From NCBI GenBank assembly GCA_903884425.1, contig CAISEP010000002.1, positions 1 to 64,000 of the forward strand: a DNA stretch of 64,000 nucleotides, written 5' to 3'. Position numbers and translations under genes: made by a program. The notes beneath the pieces are model-generated. The model was not told where the DNA came from, made no database searches, and saw nothing but the letters and a program-made list of their open reading frames with translations. Below are positions 27,177 to 36,241 of the stretch, piece after piece. The DNA comes from an uncultured Caulobacterales bacterium (lineage in GTDB: Bacteria > Pseudomonadota > Alphaproteobacteria > Caulobacterales > Caulobacteraceae). How positions within the stretch are numbered: position 1 is the stretch's first letter; the number at the start of each line of letters is the position of its first letter.

Positions 27177-27893
27177 TCACTCCCGGCACGGAACGATGGC
27201 TTCGGGTGCAGGAAGATGCTGCGGCGCAGGCGGACGGAAGACGGCGAAATAGCCGAGATGGCCGGGCAGGTCCGCCCGATTTACCAGGGTGTAGCCCACC
27301 GCCTGGAACTCGCAGACCAGCAGCTTCGGCGGGGTGCCGTGGGACCCGGTGGGGCGGTCTAGCTCCTCCACCCCCACCAGGCCACCCGGCCGGATCGCGG
27401 ACGCCAGGTGGTAGAGCAGGGCATAGGGCTGGCTGATCTCGTGGTACATGTGGACCAGTATGGCCGCATCCACCGCTGCGGACGGCAGCAGGGGGTCTGC
27501 GGGCCGACCCAGCACGAGGGTGACGTTCGCCAGCCGCCGACGCTTCGCCTCATCCCCGAGGCGACGCAGGAAGTCGGCGTTGATGTCCTCGGCATAGACA
27601 CGGCCCGCGGGGCCCAGCGCCCGGGCCAGTCTGAGGCTGTCATAGCCCTCCCCCGCCCCGATGTCGGCCACCGCCATGCCGCTCCTCAGGCCGAGGCGGC
27701 GGATGATCTCCTGCAGCTCCCGATCCCTGTCCCGCTGCTCCGGGTCTCCCCAGCCGGGGCTGACCACCGCCGCGACGGGGCGGGACGGGGCAGGAAAGAC
27801 CAGCTCCTTCGCGGCGGACGGTGCTGCCCCCGCGGACCCGGCCGGGATCAGGACGAGGGCCGCGAGCAGGGCTGCGGTCAGAGGTCCGTTCAT
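27177..27893 (-). CDS. SAM-dependent methyltransferase with signal peptide
   Basis: A 238-residue class I methyltransferase fold: motif I VADIGAGEGYDSLRLA, then YAEDINADFL, and the later GGLVGVEELDRP. It starts with a hydrophobic segment ending SAGAAPS that looks like a cleavable Sec signal, odd for an enzyme needing cytosolic S-adenosylmethionine. It sits 20 bases downstream of an exported zinc protease gene, so the two are probably one transcript. GGAG lies four bases before the ATG at 27893. Substrate unknown. Confidence 0.75.
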   Translation of the reverse strand: MNGPLTAALLAALVLIPAGSAGAAPSAAKELVFPAPSRPVAAVVSPGWGDPEQRDRDRELQEIIRRLGLRSGMAVADIGAGEGYDSLRLARALGPAGRVYAEDINADFLRRLGDEAKRRRLANVTLVLGRPADPLLPSAAVDAAILVHMYHEISQPYALLYHLASAIRPGGLVGVEELDRPTGSHGTPPKLLVCEFQAVGYTLVNRADLPGHLGYFAVFRPPAPQHLPAPEAIVPCRE

Positions 27894-27913
27894 GACGCTC
27901 CGCCCCCTCCCCA

Positions 27914-30478
27914 TCACCGGCCCGTCGGCAGGTCGAACATCTCGCTCTCCCCCTGGCCGATGGGCATGCCCGGCGGCGGGCGAAGGCCCCGCTGGCTGTC
28001 GAGGGCGGCGAGGGCCGCAATGCCGTCTCGTCCCTGGGCCAGGATCAGCCCGGACAGATAGCGGGCCTGGGCCAGGTCTGCCGGATCGGTCGGGGCGGCC
28101 GTGGCCAGCCGCCGGGCCTCCCCCTCCAGCCCGAACCGGACTGCGGCCGCCGCGCCGGGGTTCAGCCGCGGGTCCTGCAGGGCAACGGCCAGCCGGATCA
28201 GGGTCCGGGCCTGGATGCGCCGCCGCAGCTCCGCCCCGTGGGGTGCGGTCGTCGCCGCGCCCTTCCCCGGGGCGGGGTAGACGGCCGCCAGGGTGCGGCC
28301 CACCAGTTCCGTCACCCCCAGCTGCGCCGGATCGCGACCACCCTGGTCGGCCACCCGGTTGAGGCGCTCGGTGTTGAACAGGTCGCCCACGGCAATGTCC
28401 ACGGCGGCGTCGGCGGCGGTGCCGAGGTCGAAGCCGTGGGCGTCCGGAACCCCGAACACCTCCCCGTCGAAGGCCTTGTCCGTCGGGCTGTCCCGTCCCT
28501 GGGACAACAGGTCGAGCAGCGGGTCGGGCAGGTCCAGCGCCGCCGGGTCCAGGGTCGCCAGCACGGCGTCCAGGCCCCGGCGCTGGTCGGCGGCGGGCAC
28601 GACGCGGGAGGCCTCCCGCGGGTCACCCTTCACGGCATAGGTGAAGTCGATCCCCCCCACCAGCTTGGCCGCCGCATCGACCTCGTAGCGATGGAACAGA
28701 TAGACCGGCACCAGCACCCGGCGCAGGTCCGAGACCGGCGCCCCGTCCGGCAGGTTGCGCACGCCGAAATGCTGCAGGGCGATGCGGCGGACCTCCATCA
28801 CATGGGCAAGGCCCGCCACCGGATCGGTGCCGTCGTCCCACAGGGCCCCGGCGGGGTTGGCCGCGCCGGTGGGACGGGCGTCGTCGTCGCTGACATAGCG
28901 CTGCCCGTGGGCATAGCCGTCGGCGACGATGGCATCCAGCTGGCGGCGGCCCTCCGCCCCGTCCGCCACGGGGGTGTAGAGCCACTTGATGGCAAACCGG
29001 TCCCAGCTGCCGATGCCGACCTTGTAGGCGTCCGACAGGCCCAGCGCTCCGTCACGGACCGTCACTCGCGGCGGCGGATAGTCCATCACCGAGGCCCGGT
29101 CGTCATAGGTGGACGCGGCGAAGTTGTGGGCCAGACCGATGGCATGGCCGGTCTCGTGCACCGCCAGCTGGCGGATGCGGGCCAGGCTCACCTGCACCGG
29201 ATCATTGGGTCCGCCCTTGCCGGTCTGGTCGGTGCCCACCAGGCCCTCGAGGATCATGCGGTCCTGGCGGATGCGGAGCGAGCCCAGCAGGACCGAGCCC
29301 TTCAGGATCTCGCCCGTGCGGGGGTCCGCGACCGTCCAGCCATAGGACCAGCCCCGGGTCTGGCGATGGACCCAGTTGATCATGTTGTAGCGCACGTCCA
29401 TGGGGTCCGCCCCCTCGGGCAGCACCTCCACCCGGAAGGCGTCGATGAAGCCGGCCGCATCGAAGGCGTCGGCCCACCACCGCGCCCCCTGCACCAGGGC
29501 GGAGCGCACCGGTTCGGGTGCCGCGCGGTCCACATAGAAGACGATGGGCTTCTTCACCGGAGAGCGGGCGGCCGTCGGGTCGGTCTTTTCCAGACGGAAG
29601 CGGCGGCTCAGCGCCTTGACCGTCCCGTCGGTCAGGGGCGTTCCGTAATCGGCCACCAGCTCGCTGATCGAGCCGGTCCTGGGGTCGGCGAGGCGGGGCT
29701 GGAAACCGGGCGGCGGCAGGCGGATCAGGGACTGGTGCGCGATCACCGTGACATTGCGCGGGTCCTGGGCGATCCCACGGATCTCCGGCCCCGGCTCGTC
29801 GCTGGCAAAGGTCAGGTGGGCGTCGAACTCCAGATTGTCGGGGAAAGCCCGGGTCTCGGCCACGTCGGGATAGCTGAGATCGGTCACGAGGTGCCAGTTG
29901 CCCTGCCGGGTCTCCTTCAGGGTCGGCAGGAGGCCGAAGGCGTCCCGGACCAGGAAGCCGGACAGGTCCACCACCACCTCGCCGTCCGGCGAGTCCGCCA
30001 GGATGTCGGAGGACCAGACGATGGACGAGGGGAACGACTCGCGGACGGCCCGCACCTCGTCCGGCTGGTTGTCACCGGCGCGGAACCCGGAATTCTGCAG
30101 CTCGGCCACCACCTTCCTGCCCGCCCGGCGGAACACCAGGATCGAGGTCTGGGACGGACCGGCCCGGTCCACCCCCACCGGGGTCGAGCCGAGGCCGGAC
30201 CGCATGGCCGCGAAGGCCACATAGGTCCCCAGCGACCCGTCCGCCTCGGGGTGGAGGGCGATCAGCACCCGGCCGCCCTTCCCGTCCAGATAGACCGGCG
30301 CAAGCCCGTCGAGGCGCTTGAGATCCTTCACCACCGCCGCCATCGAACCGGGGGCGGAGGCCGGTTTCGGGGTCGGGTTCGAAGCCGCGGCAAGGGCCGG
30401 GCCGGACAACAGGCCCGCCGCCAGAACCGCCGCAGACGCGGCCCGCCAGGCCCGCGACAGATCGATTCCCAAGTCCAT
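27914..30478 (-). CDS. Exported zinc-dependent metalloprotease (DUF5117/DUF5118 type)
   Basis: An approximately 854-residue protein with an N-terminal signal peptide, a large N-terminal beta domain, and the metzincin-like site HETGHAIGLAHN at about residue 440, followed by ASVMDYPPP with the Met-turn. C-terminal helical domain of about 300 residues. Family members are large exported proteases of unknown substrate. Start choice: ATG at 30478 has GGGGA nine bases before it; ATGs at 30487 and 30499 are also in frame. It is divergent from zwf and upstream of the methyltransferase gene. Confidence 0.85.
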   Translation of the reverse strand: MDLGIDLSRAWRAASAAVLAAGLLSGPALAAASNPTPKPASAPGSMAAVVKDLKRLDGLAPVYLDGKGGRVLIALHPEADGSLGTYVAFAAMRSGLGSTPVGVDRAGPSQTSILVFRRAGRKVVAELQNSGFRAGDNQPDEVRAVRESFPSSIVWSSDILADSPDGEVVVDLSGFLVRDAFGLLPTLKETRQGNWHLVTDLSYPDVAETRAFPDNLEFDAHLTFASDEPGPEIRGIAQDPRNVTVIAHQSLIRLPPPGFQPRLADPRTGSISELVADYGTPLTDGTVKALSRRFRLEKTDPTAARSPVKKPIVFYVDRAAPEPVRSALVQGARWWADAFDAAGFIDAFRVEVLPEGADPMDVRYNMINWVHRQTRGWSYGWTVADPRTGEILKGSVLLGSLRIRQDRMILEGLVGTDQTGKGGPNDPVQVSLARIRQLAVHETGHAIGLAHNFAASTYDDRASVMDYPPPRVTVRDGALGLSDAYKVGIGSWDRFAIKWLYTPVADGAEGRRQLDAIVADGYAHGQRYVSDDDARPTGAANPAGALWDDGTDPVAGLAHVMEVRRIALQHFGVRNLPDGAPVSDLRRVLVPVYLFHRYEVDAAAKLVGGIDFTYAVKGDPREASRVVPAADQRRGLDAVLATLDPAALDLPDPLLDLLSQGRDSPTDKAFDGEVFGVPDAHGFDLGTAADAAVDIAVGDLFNTERLNRVADQGGRDPAQLGVTELVGRTLAAVYPAPGKGAATTAPHGAELRRRIQARTLIRLAVALQDPRLNPGAAAAVRFGLEGEARRLATAAPTDPADLAQARYLSGLILAQGRDGIAALAALDSQRGLRPPPGMPIGQGESEMFDLPTGR

Positions 30479-30592
30479 CACGGTCATTCCCCGGCTCATT
30501 GGCGTTGCAAGTCTCGATCAGAGAGCTAGTTATCGGCCCTGTCCAGCCCGGATCGGAGGGTCCACGCGACCTCTCGGGGTGGGCTTCGGCTG

Positions 30593-30617
30593 TTCAAATC
30601 GATTGCAAAGGTATAAT
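30593..30617 (+). promoter_or_regulatory. zwf promoter with LacI-like palindrome
   Basis: A perfect -10 hexamer TATAAT at 30612-30617. Just upstream, 30593-30608 reads TTCAAATCGATTGCAA, a palindrome centred on CG (inner AATCGATT perfect, outer TT/AA), like LacI-family operators. A clear -35 is not seen. The site is about 85-95 bases before the zwf start, so a repressor there could sense sugar state. Confidence 0.4.
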
Positions 30618-30700
30618 TCCCCCCTGAACCCCTGACCGGAGGCGCGGCTGGCCCGACCTCCGGAATCGGGGCGCACCGCGGGACACCTTTCGGAGGCTGC

Positions 30701-32137
30701 ATGAAGATCGTCATCGTCGGCGGAACCGGGGACCTGTCCCGTCGCATGCTGCTCCCGGCCCTGTATTTCCTCGATGCCGACGGCCTGCTGGGCCCGGAGG
30801 TCGAGGTGATCGGCCTGTCGCGACAGGTGCTGGACCGGGACGGCTTTCGCGACATGGCCCATGCGGCCCTGAAGGAGCGCGGGGGCGAACATTTCGACGA
30901 AGCGGTCTGGAAGCGCTTCTCCGAGCGGATCGACTACATCCCCGCCGACCTGGCCCACGTCCAGGGTGCGGAGGCGCTGAAGGCCCGCATCGGCGGGGCG
31001 GAGACGATCTTCTACCTGTCCGTCTCCCCCAGCCTGTTCGACGGCATCTGCGTGTCCCTGAAGGCCGCGGGCCTGACCGAGGCCCCCAACCGGATCGTGC
31101 TGGAGAAGCCCATCGGCCGGGACGGTCCGTCCAGCGCCGCCATCAACGGGGCCGTGGCCCAGGCCTTTGCCGAGGACCGGACCTACCGGATCGACCACTA
31201 TCTGGGGAAGGAGACGGTCCAGAACCTGATCGCCCTGCGATTCGCCAATGCCCTGTTCGAGCCCCTGTGGACCGGCCGCTCCATCGACCACGTGCAGATC
31301 ACCGTGGCCGAGACCGAGGGGGTGGGCGACCGCTGGCCCTACTACAATGACTATGGTGCCCTGCGGGACATGCTGCAGAACCACATGCTGCAGCTGCTCT
31401 GCCTGGTGGCCATGGAGCCGCCGGCCAGTCTCGACCCGGACTCGGTGCGCAACGAGAAGGTGAAGATCCTGCGCTCCCTGCGGCCCATCGGCCCGGGGGA
31501 GGTCGCCCAGCTCAGCGTCCGCGGCCAGTACCGGGCGGGGGTGGCCGCGGGCAAGGCCTCCGGCGCCTATGTGGAGGAATGCGGCCGCCCCACCGATACC
31601 GAGACCTATGTCGCGCTCTGCGCCCATATCGACAACTGGCGCTGGGCGGGCGTGCCCTTCTTCATGCGCACCGGCAAGCGGATGGTGGAGAAGCGGACGC
31701 AGATCGTCATCCAGTTCAAGCCCGTGCCCCACTCCATCTTCCCCGGCGCCGGGGGGGGCGACGTGCTGGCCAACAAGCTGGTCATCGACCTGCAGCCGGA
31801 CGAGGACATCAGTCTCCTCCTGATGAACAAGACCCCGGGCCTGGACCGGGACGGCTTCCGCCTGTCGCCGCTCCCCCTCAGCCTGAGCCTGGCCACGGCC
31901 TTTGGCGGCGGGCGGCGGCGGATCGCCTATGAGCGGCTGCTGCTGGACGTGATCCACAACAACTCCACCCTGTTCGTCCGCCGGGACGAGGTGGAGGCGT
32001 CCTGGGCCTGGATCGACGGCATCCGCGCCGCCTGGGCCGATGCGGCCGTGACCTGCCGTCCCTATGACGCGGGCAGCTGGGGCCCGGTGGCCGCCTACAA
32101 CATGATCGCCCAGCTGGGTCGCAGCTGGAATGAGTAG
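30701..32137 (+). CDS. zwf: Glucose-6-phosphate 1-dehydrogenase
   Basis: First enzyme of the oxidative and Entner-Doudoroff routes: glucose 6-phosphate to 6-phosphogluconolactone with NADP or NAD. The 478-residue protein has the nucleotide-binding GGTGDLSRRMLLPAL at its start and the active-site RIDHYLGKETVQNL near residues 163-176. No insertions or missing residues are apparent. A GGAGG lies eight bases before the ATG. First gene of zwf-pgl-edd; its stop overlaps the pgl start by eight bases. Confidence 0.96.
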   Translation: MKIVIVGGTGDLSRRMLLPALYFLDADGLLGPEVEVIGLSRQVLDRDGFRDMAHAALKERGGEHFDEAVWKRFSERIDYIPADLAHVQGAEALKARIGGAETIFYLSVSPSLFDGICVSLKAAGLTEAPNRIVLEKPIGRDGPSSAAINGAVAQAFAEDRTYRIDHYLGKETVQNLIALRFANALFEPLWTGRSIDHVQITVAETEGVGDRWPYYNDYGALRDMLQNHMLQLLCLVAMEPPASLDPDSVRNEKVKILRSLRPIGPGEVAQLSVRGQYRAGVAAGKASGAYVEECGRPTDTETYVALCAHIDNWRWAGVPFFMRTGKRMVEKRTQIVIQFKPVPHSIFPGAGGGDVLANKLVIDLQPDEDISLLLMNKTPGLDRDGFRLSPLPLSLSLATAFGGGRRRIAYERLLLDVIHNNSTLFVRRDEVEASWAWIDGIRAAWADAAVTCRPYDAGSWGPVAAYNMIAQLGRSWNE

Positions 32138-32855
32138 CGCGGCGACGGCATCCGTCTGCGGTCTGGTGGCCTTTTCGGACGGGGACGACCTGGCCCGGGC
32201 CTGTGCCGCGCAGATGGCCAACCTTCTCGACCGGGCCATCCGCCAGCGGGGGGTGGCGACCCTGGTGCTGGCGGGCGGGTCGACCCCGGCCCCGATGTTC
32301 CGCGAGCTGGCCAAGGCCGATCTCGACTGGTCGAAGGTGATCATCCTCCAGGTGGATGAGCGGTTCGTCCCTCCGGACTCCCCCCTGAGCAATGCCCGCC
32401 TGATCCGCGAGACCCTGCTCACCGGCCCGGCCGCCGCCGCCCGCTTCGTGCCCCTGTGGAGTCCGGCCGCCGACCTGGCCGCCGCCGCCGATGCCGCCGA
32501 TGCGGTCCTGGCCGCCCTGCCCCGCCCCTGGGACGTGGTCTTCCTGGGCATGGGGGAGGATGGCCACTTCGCCTCCCTGTTCCCTGGCAGTCCGCAGCTC
32601 GCCGCCGGCCTGTCCCCGGACACCGACCGCCTGTGCCTGGCGGTGGAGCCCCACGACCCGGCCCCGAAGGAGCCGCGGCTGAGCCTCACCCTGAACGCCC
32701 TGCTCGACACCCGCCACAGTCTGCTCATGATCCGCGGGCAGAAGAAGCGGACGGTGCTGGATGCCGCCCTGGCCGGAAATGCCGACCTGCCGATCCATGC
32801 CCTGCTTTCGCATACACGGGCGCCCTTGAGCATCCTCTGGGCGCCGGAGGCCTGA
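32130..32855 (+). CDS. pgl: 6-phosphogluconolactonase (DevB type)
   Basis: Hydrolyses 6-phosphogluconolactone to 6-phosphogluconate. The 241-residue protein has the family motifs [34 protein letters not shown] and [20 protein letters not shown]. Same operon as zwf and edd; the ATG lies inside the end of zwf, indicating coupling. Confidence 0.95.
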   Translation: MSSAATASVCGLVAFSDGDDLARACAAQMANLLDRAIRQRGVATLVLAGGSTPAPMFRELAKADLDWSKVIILQVDERFVPPDSPLSNARLIRETLLTGPAAAARFVPLWSPAADLAAAADAADAVLAALPRPWDVVFLGMGEDGHFASLFPGSPQLAAGLSPDTDRLCLAVEPHDPAPKEPRLSLTLNALLDTRHSLLMIRGQKKRTVLDAALAGNADLPIHALLSHTRAPLSILWAPEA

Positions 32856-32859
32856 TCCC

Positions 32860-34686
32860 ATGACCCAAGCCCAGCTCCACCCCGTCGTCGCCGAAGTCAC
32901 CGCCCGGATCATCGACCGGTCCCGGGACAGCCGCGCCGACTACCTGGCCCGGATCGAGGCCGCGGGCGATTCCGGCGCGCCCCGGGGCAAGCTGTCCTGC
33001 GCCAACTTCGCCCATGCCTTCGCCGCCAGTTCCCCGGCGGACAAGGTCCGGGCCCTGGACGCCCGGACGGTGAACATCGGCATCGTCACCGCCTATAACG
33101 ACATGCTCTCCGCCCACCAGCCCTACGAGACCTATCCGCAGATGATCCGCGACGCGGCGCGGGAGGTGGGGGCCACGGCCCAGGTGGCCGGGGGCGTGCC
33201 CGCCATGTGTGATGGCGTCACCCAGGGTCGTCCGGGGATGGAGCTTTCCCTGTTCTCCCGGGACGTGATCGCCATGTCCACGGGGATCGCCCTGACCCAC
33301 GACGCCTTCGACGCCGCCCTGATGCTGGGCATCTGCGACAAGATCGTGCCGGGCCTGGTCATCGGGGCCCTGAGCTTCGGCCACCTGCCGGTGATCTTCC
33401 TGCCCGCCGGACCCATGACCTCGGGCATCTCGAATGCGGAGAAGGCGAAGACCCGCGCCCTCTATGCGGAGGGCAAGGTGGGCCGGGACGAACTGCTGGC
33501 CTCGGAAATGGCAGCCTATCACGGGCCGGGCACCTGCACCTTCTACGGCACCGCCAACTCCAACCAGATGATGATGGAGATGATGGGCCTGCACCTGCCG
33601 GGCGCGGCCTTCGTCACCCCCGGCACCGCCCTGCGGGACGCCCTGACCCGCGGCGCGACCCAGGCGGTGGCGGACCTGGCCCGCAGCCGCCAGACCTGGA
33701 CCCCCATGGGCCGGGTGGTGGACGAGAAGGCCATCGTCAATGCCGCGGCGGGGCTGCTGGCCACCGGCGGCTCCACCAACCACACCCTGCACCTGGTGGC
33801 CATGGCCCGGGCCGCAGGCGTGCAGTTCACCTGGGACGATTTCGACGCCCTGTCCTCCGTCACGCCCCTGATCGCCCGGGTCTATCCCAACGGCAGCGAG
33901 GACGTGAACGCCTTCCACGCCGCCGGCGGCATGGGCTTCGTGATCCGCGAGCTGCTGGGGGCGGGGCTGGCCCATGACGACGTGCTGACCGTCGCCGGGC
34001 CGGGCCTGCACCGCTATGCCCGGGAGCCCTGGCTGGACGACGGCAGGCTGTCCTGGCGGGACAGCCCGGCCGAGACCCTCAACCGCGACATCCTGCGGCC
34101 GGTGGCCGATCCCTTCGATCCCCAGGGCGGCCTGCGCCTGCTCAGCGGAAATCTGGGCCGGGCCATTGCCAAGGTCTCCGCCGTGAAGCCGGAGCGTCGG
34201 ATCGTCGAGGCTCCCTGCGTCGTGTTCGACGACCAGGACCAACTGACCGCCGCCTTCCAGCGGGGGGAACTGAACCGCGACCTGGTGGCGGTGGTCCGCT
34301 TCCAGGGGCCGAAGGCCAACGGCATGCCGGAGCTGCACAACCTGACCCCGGCGCTCGGCGTGCTGATGGACCGGGGCTTCAACGTGGCCCTGGTCACCGA
34401 TGGCCGGATGTCGGGGGCGTCGGGCAAGGTGCCCGCGGCCCTGCATGTGACGCCGGAAGCCCTGGACGGCGGTCCTCTGGCCCGTCTGCAGACCGGCGAC
34501 GTGATCCGCCTCGATGGGGAGGCAGGCGTGCTGGAGGTCAGGGTCGATCCGGCGGTGCTGGCGGCCCGGTCGGTGGCAAGGGCCCCGGACGCGCGACCCG
34601 GCTTCGGGCGGGAGATGTACGCCCACATGCGCGCCGCCGTGGGTCCTGCCGATCAGGGGGCCTCGTCCCTCTATCCCCGCCTCTGA
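32860..34686 (+). CDS. edd: 6-phosphogluconate dehydratase (Entner-Doudoroff)
   Basis: Dehydrates 6-phosphogluconate to 2-keto-3-deoxy-6-phosphogluconate. The 608-residue length is standard for IlvD/Edd enzymes, with iron-sulfur Cys in [14 protein letters not shown] and [10 protein letters not shown] and the late [18 protein letters not shown] lies nine bases before the ATG. The partner aldolase (eda) and glucokinase, often next to this set, are absent from the window. Confidence 0.96.
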   Translation: MTQAQLHPVVAEVTARIIDRSRDSRADYLARIEAAGDSGAPRGKLSCANFAHAFAASSPADKVRALDARTVNIGIVTAYNDMLSAHQPYETYPQMIRDAAREVGATAQVAGGVPAMCDGVTQGRPGMELSLFSRDVIAMSTGIALTHDAFDAALMLGICDKIVPGLVIGALSFGHLPVIFLPAGPMTSGISNAEKAKTRALYAEGKVGRDELLASEMAAYHGPGTCTFYGTANSNQMMMEMMGLHLPGAAFVTPGTALRDALTRGATQAVADLARSRQTWTPMGRVVDEKAIVNAAAGLLATGGSTNHTLHLVAMARAAGVQFTWDDFDALSSVTPLIARVYPNGSEDVNAFHAAGGMGFVIRELLGAGLAHDDVLTVAGPGLHRYAREPWLDDGRLSWRDSPAETLNRDILRPVADPFDPQGGLRLLSGNLGRAIAKVSAVKPERRIVEAPCVVFDDQDQLTAAFQRGELNRDLVAVVRFQGPKANGMPELHNLTPALGVLMDRGFNVALVTDGRMSGASGKVPAALHVTPEALDGGPLARLQTGDVIRLDGEAGVLEVRVDPAVLAARSVARAPDARPGFGREMYAHMRAAVGPADQGASSLYPRL

Positions 34687-34707
34687 CCGGCGACCTGAGC
34701 CCTAAGC

Positions 34708-36105
34708 TCAGCGACCGGCCACGCGGCGGATGGCGCTGAACCAGAAGGGCGCGCCCTGGGCGGCGGCGACGATGGTGATCAGCCAGCCCAGCAGGATCTT
34801 CCACGCCGCCTCGGTCTTGAAGTCCGGGCCGTACTGGGCCGTGTTCATCGCCGCCTGAACCGCTGCGGCCTTGGCAGCCGCCTCCGCCGGATCGGGGGCC
34901 GTAGTCGCGGGACTGACCGGCGCAGCGGCTGCCGGAACCTGAAGCTGGGCCTGCGGCTGGGCCTGAGCGGGGGCCGGTACCTGTGCCGGTGCCGACTTGG
35001 CTGCAGGGGGCGCGGCCGCCGCGACGGTCACCGCCTTGGCCGCACTGCCCCCCGCGACCGGCGTGGCGGGCGTGGCAGCGGGCGCAGGTGCGCCCTTGGT
35101 CGCCGGGACCACCGCTGCCGGAACGTGCCGACCCTCCCGAGTGAGGAGCCCGGCCTTGGCCATGGACACCGCCACGGACTTGGGGGCCGCCTGCTCGATC
35201 AGTTCCACGTGCGGCTTCAGGGCCGGGCTGGCATCGGCGGCGGCGAAGGCCTGGCCGCAGGTGTCGGGGGCCGTCTGCAGGGACAGCACGCTGGCCCCCT
35301 GCTTGACCAGGTCCGCCATCCACGGCCAGCCGATGGGCAACTCGTTGTTCAGCCGGGCGCAGGCCACCAGGGTCTCCAGGTTGGTCACGTCCGAGCCTGC
35401 CGTCTGCAGGGTCTGGGACGAGGGCAGCTGGTCCGGCGGGGTCCCGGCAATGGCGCCGTTGAGGGCCGTGGTCCGCTGGTCGATGGTGGCCGCCAGCGTC
35501 GGGGTGATCGCCGCCAGGGCCGCGGTCAGCTGGGCATTGGAGTGGAAGTTGTCGGCAATGTGCAGGGTGCTGACGTTGAACAGCAGGGTCACGGCGGTGG
35601 CGATGCCATAGGACAGGGCGGTCAGGCTGGCGGTGAAGCCCTCCGTCATCTTGCCCTCGGCATTGTTGAACCAGGCGGTGACGGCCTGGATCACCTCGTC
35701 CCGGGTGGCCCCGGCGGGGGGCAGGATCAGGGACAGCCGGGTCTTCAGCGCCCCGTCCTTCAGGGCCGCCACGGAGGCCGGCAGGGTCGCGATGGGATCG
35801 CCCGCCGACCAGCGGGGCTGGACCGCCGTCGCCAGGGCGGTGACGAAGGTCATGGCGTCCATGGTCGTGGCGTGCGCCTCCCCGCCGGAGACGGAGGCCG
35901 TCAGGGGGTGGCTGTAGAACCGCCGGGCGATTTCCATCTTGTAGACATCGTCACTGATCAGTCCACGGACGGTTCGCTGCAGCGTCGAGGATTTCAGGCG
36001 GAAGAACTGGATCACGATCTGCTGCAGCACACTGACGATCGCGCTCATGATCAGGAACACGAGCAGAACGCAAAGCGCCACCTGGAATAATGGGCTGTTG
36101 AACAT
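34708..36105 (-). CDS. Membrane protein of unknown function with GAPFWF C-terminal tail
   Basis: A 465-residue protein. One transmembrane helix at residues 8-30, a folded region with RRFYSHPL and WFNNAEGKM elements, a second hydrophobic stretch at about 165-185 (YGIATAVTLLFNVSTLH), a long Ala/Pro-rich low-complexity linker (about 325-410), and a C-terminal hydrophobic tail GWLITIVAAAQGAPFWF. This layout recurs in a widespread uncharacterised family. It is divergent from a chitosanase-like gene (136 bases between starts), suggesting a shared envelope function. No enzyme motif is seen. Confidence 0.6.
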   Translation of the reverse strand: MFNSPLFQVALCVLLVFLIMSAIVSVLQQIVIQFFRLKSSTLQRTVRGLISDDVYKMEIARRFYSHPLTASVSGGEAHATTMDAMTFVTALATAVQPRWSAGDPIATLPASVAALKDGALKTRLSLILPPAGATRDEVIQAVTAWFNNAEGKMTEGFTASLTALSYGIATAVTLLFNVSTLHIADNFHSNAQLTAALAAITPTLAATIDQRTTALNGAIAGTPPDQLPSSQTLQTAGSDVTNLETLVACARLNNELPIGWPWMADLVKQGASVLSLQTAPDTCGQAFAAADASPALKPHVELIEQAAPKSVAVSMAKAGLLTREGRHVPAAVVPATKGAPAPAATPATPVAGGSAAKAVTVAAAAPPAAKSAPAQVPAPAQAQPQAQLQVPAAAAPVSPATTAPDPAEAAAKAAAVQAAMNTAQYGPDFKTEAAWKILLGWLITIVAAAQGAPFWFSAIRRVAGR

Positions 36106-36241
36106 GCGCTCGACACTACTCTGCTGAAACAGGCCGCCCGGATCCCCAACCGGCGACCCAACCCCTCAGGCCCCACCTTTTGGGTTGGATCAGCGAAAAG
36201 GTTAATATACGTTAAGACATTATGCAATTGGTGAGCGTGCC

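Noticed and set aside
36202-36215. CtrA box (TTAA-N6-TTAA) before the chitosanase-like gene
   Set aside because: Spacing is six, not the usual seven, and the gap is AT-rich, so a chance match is likely.
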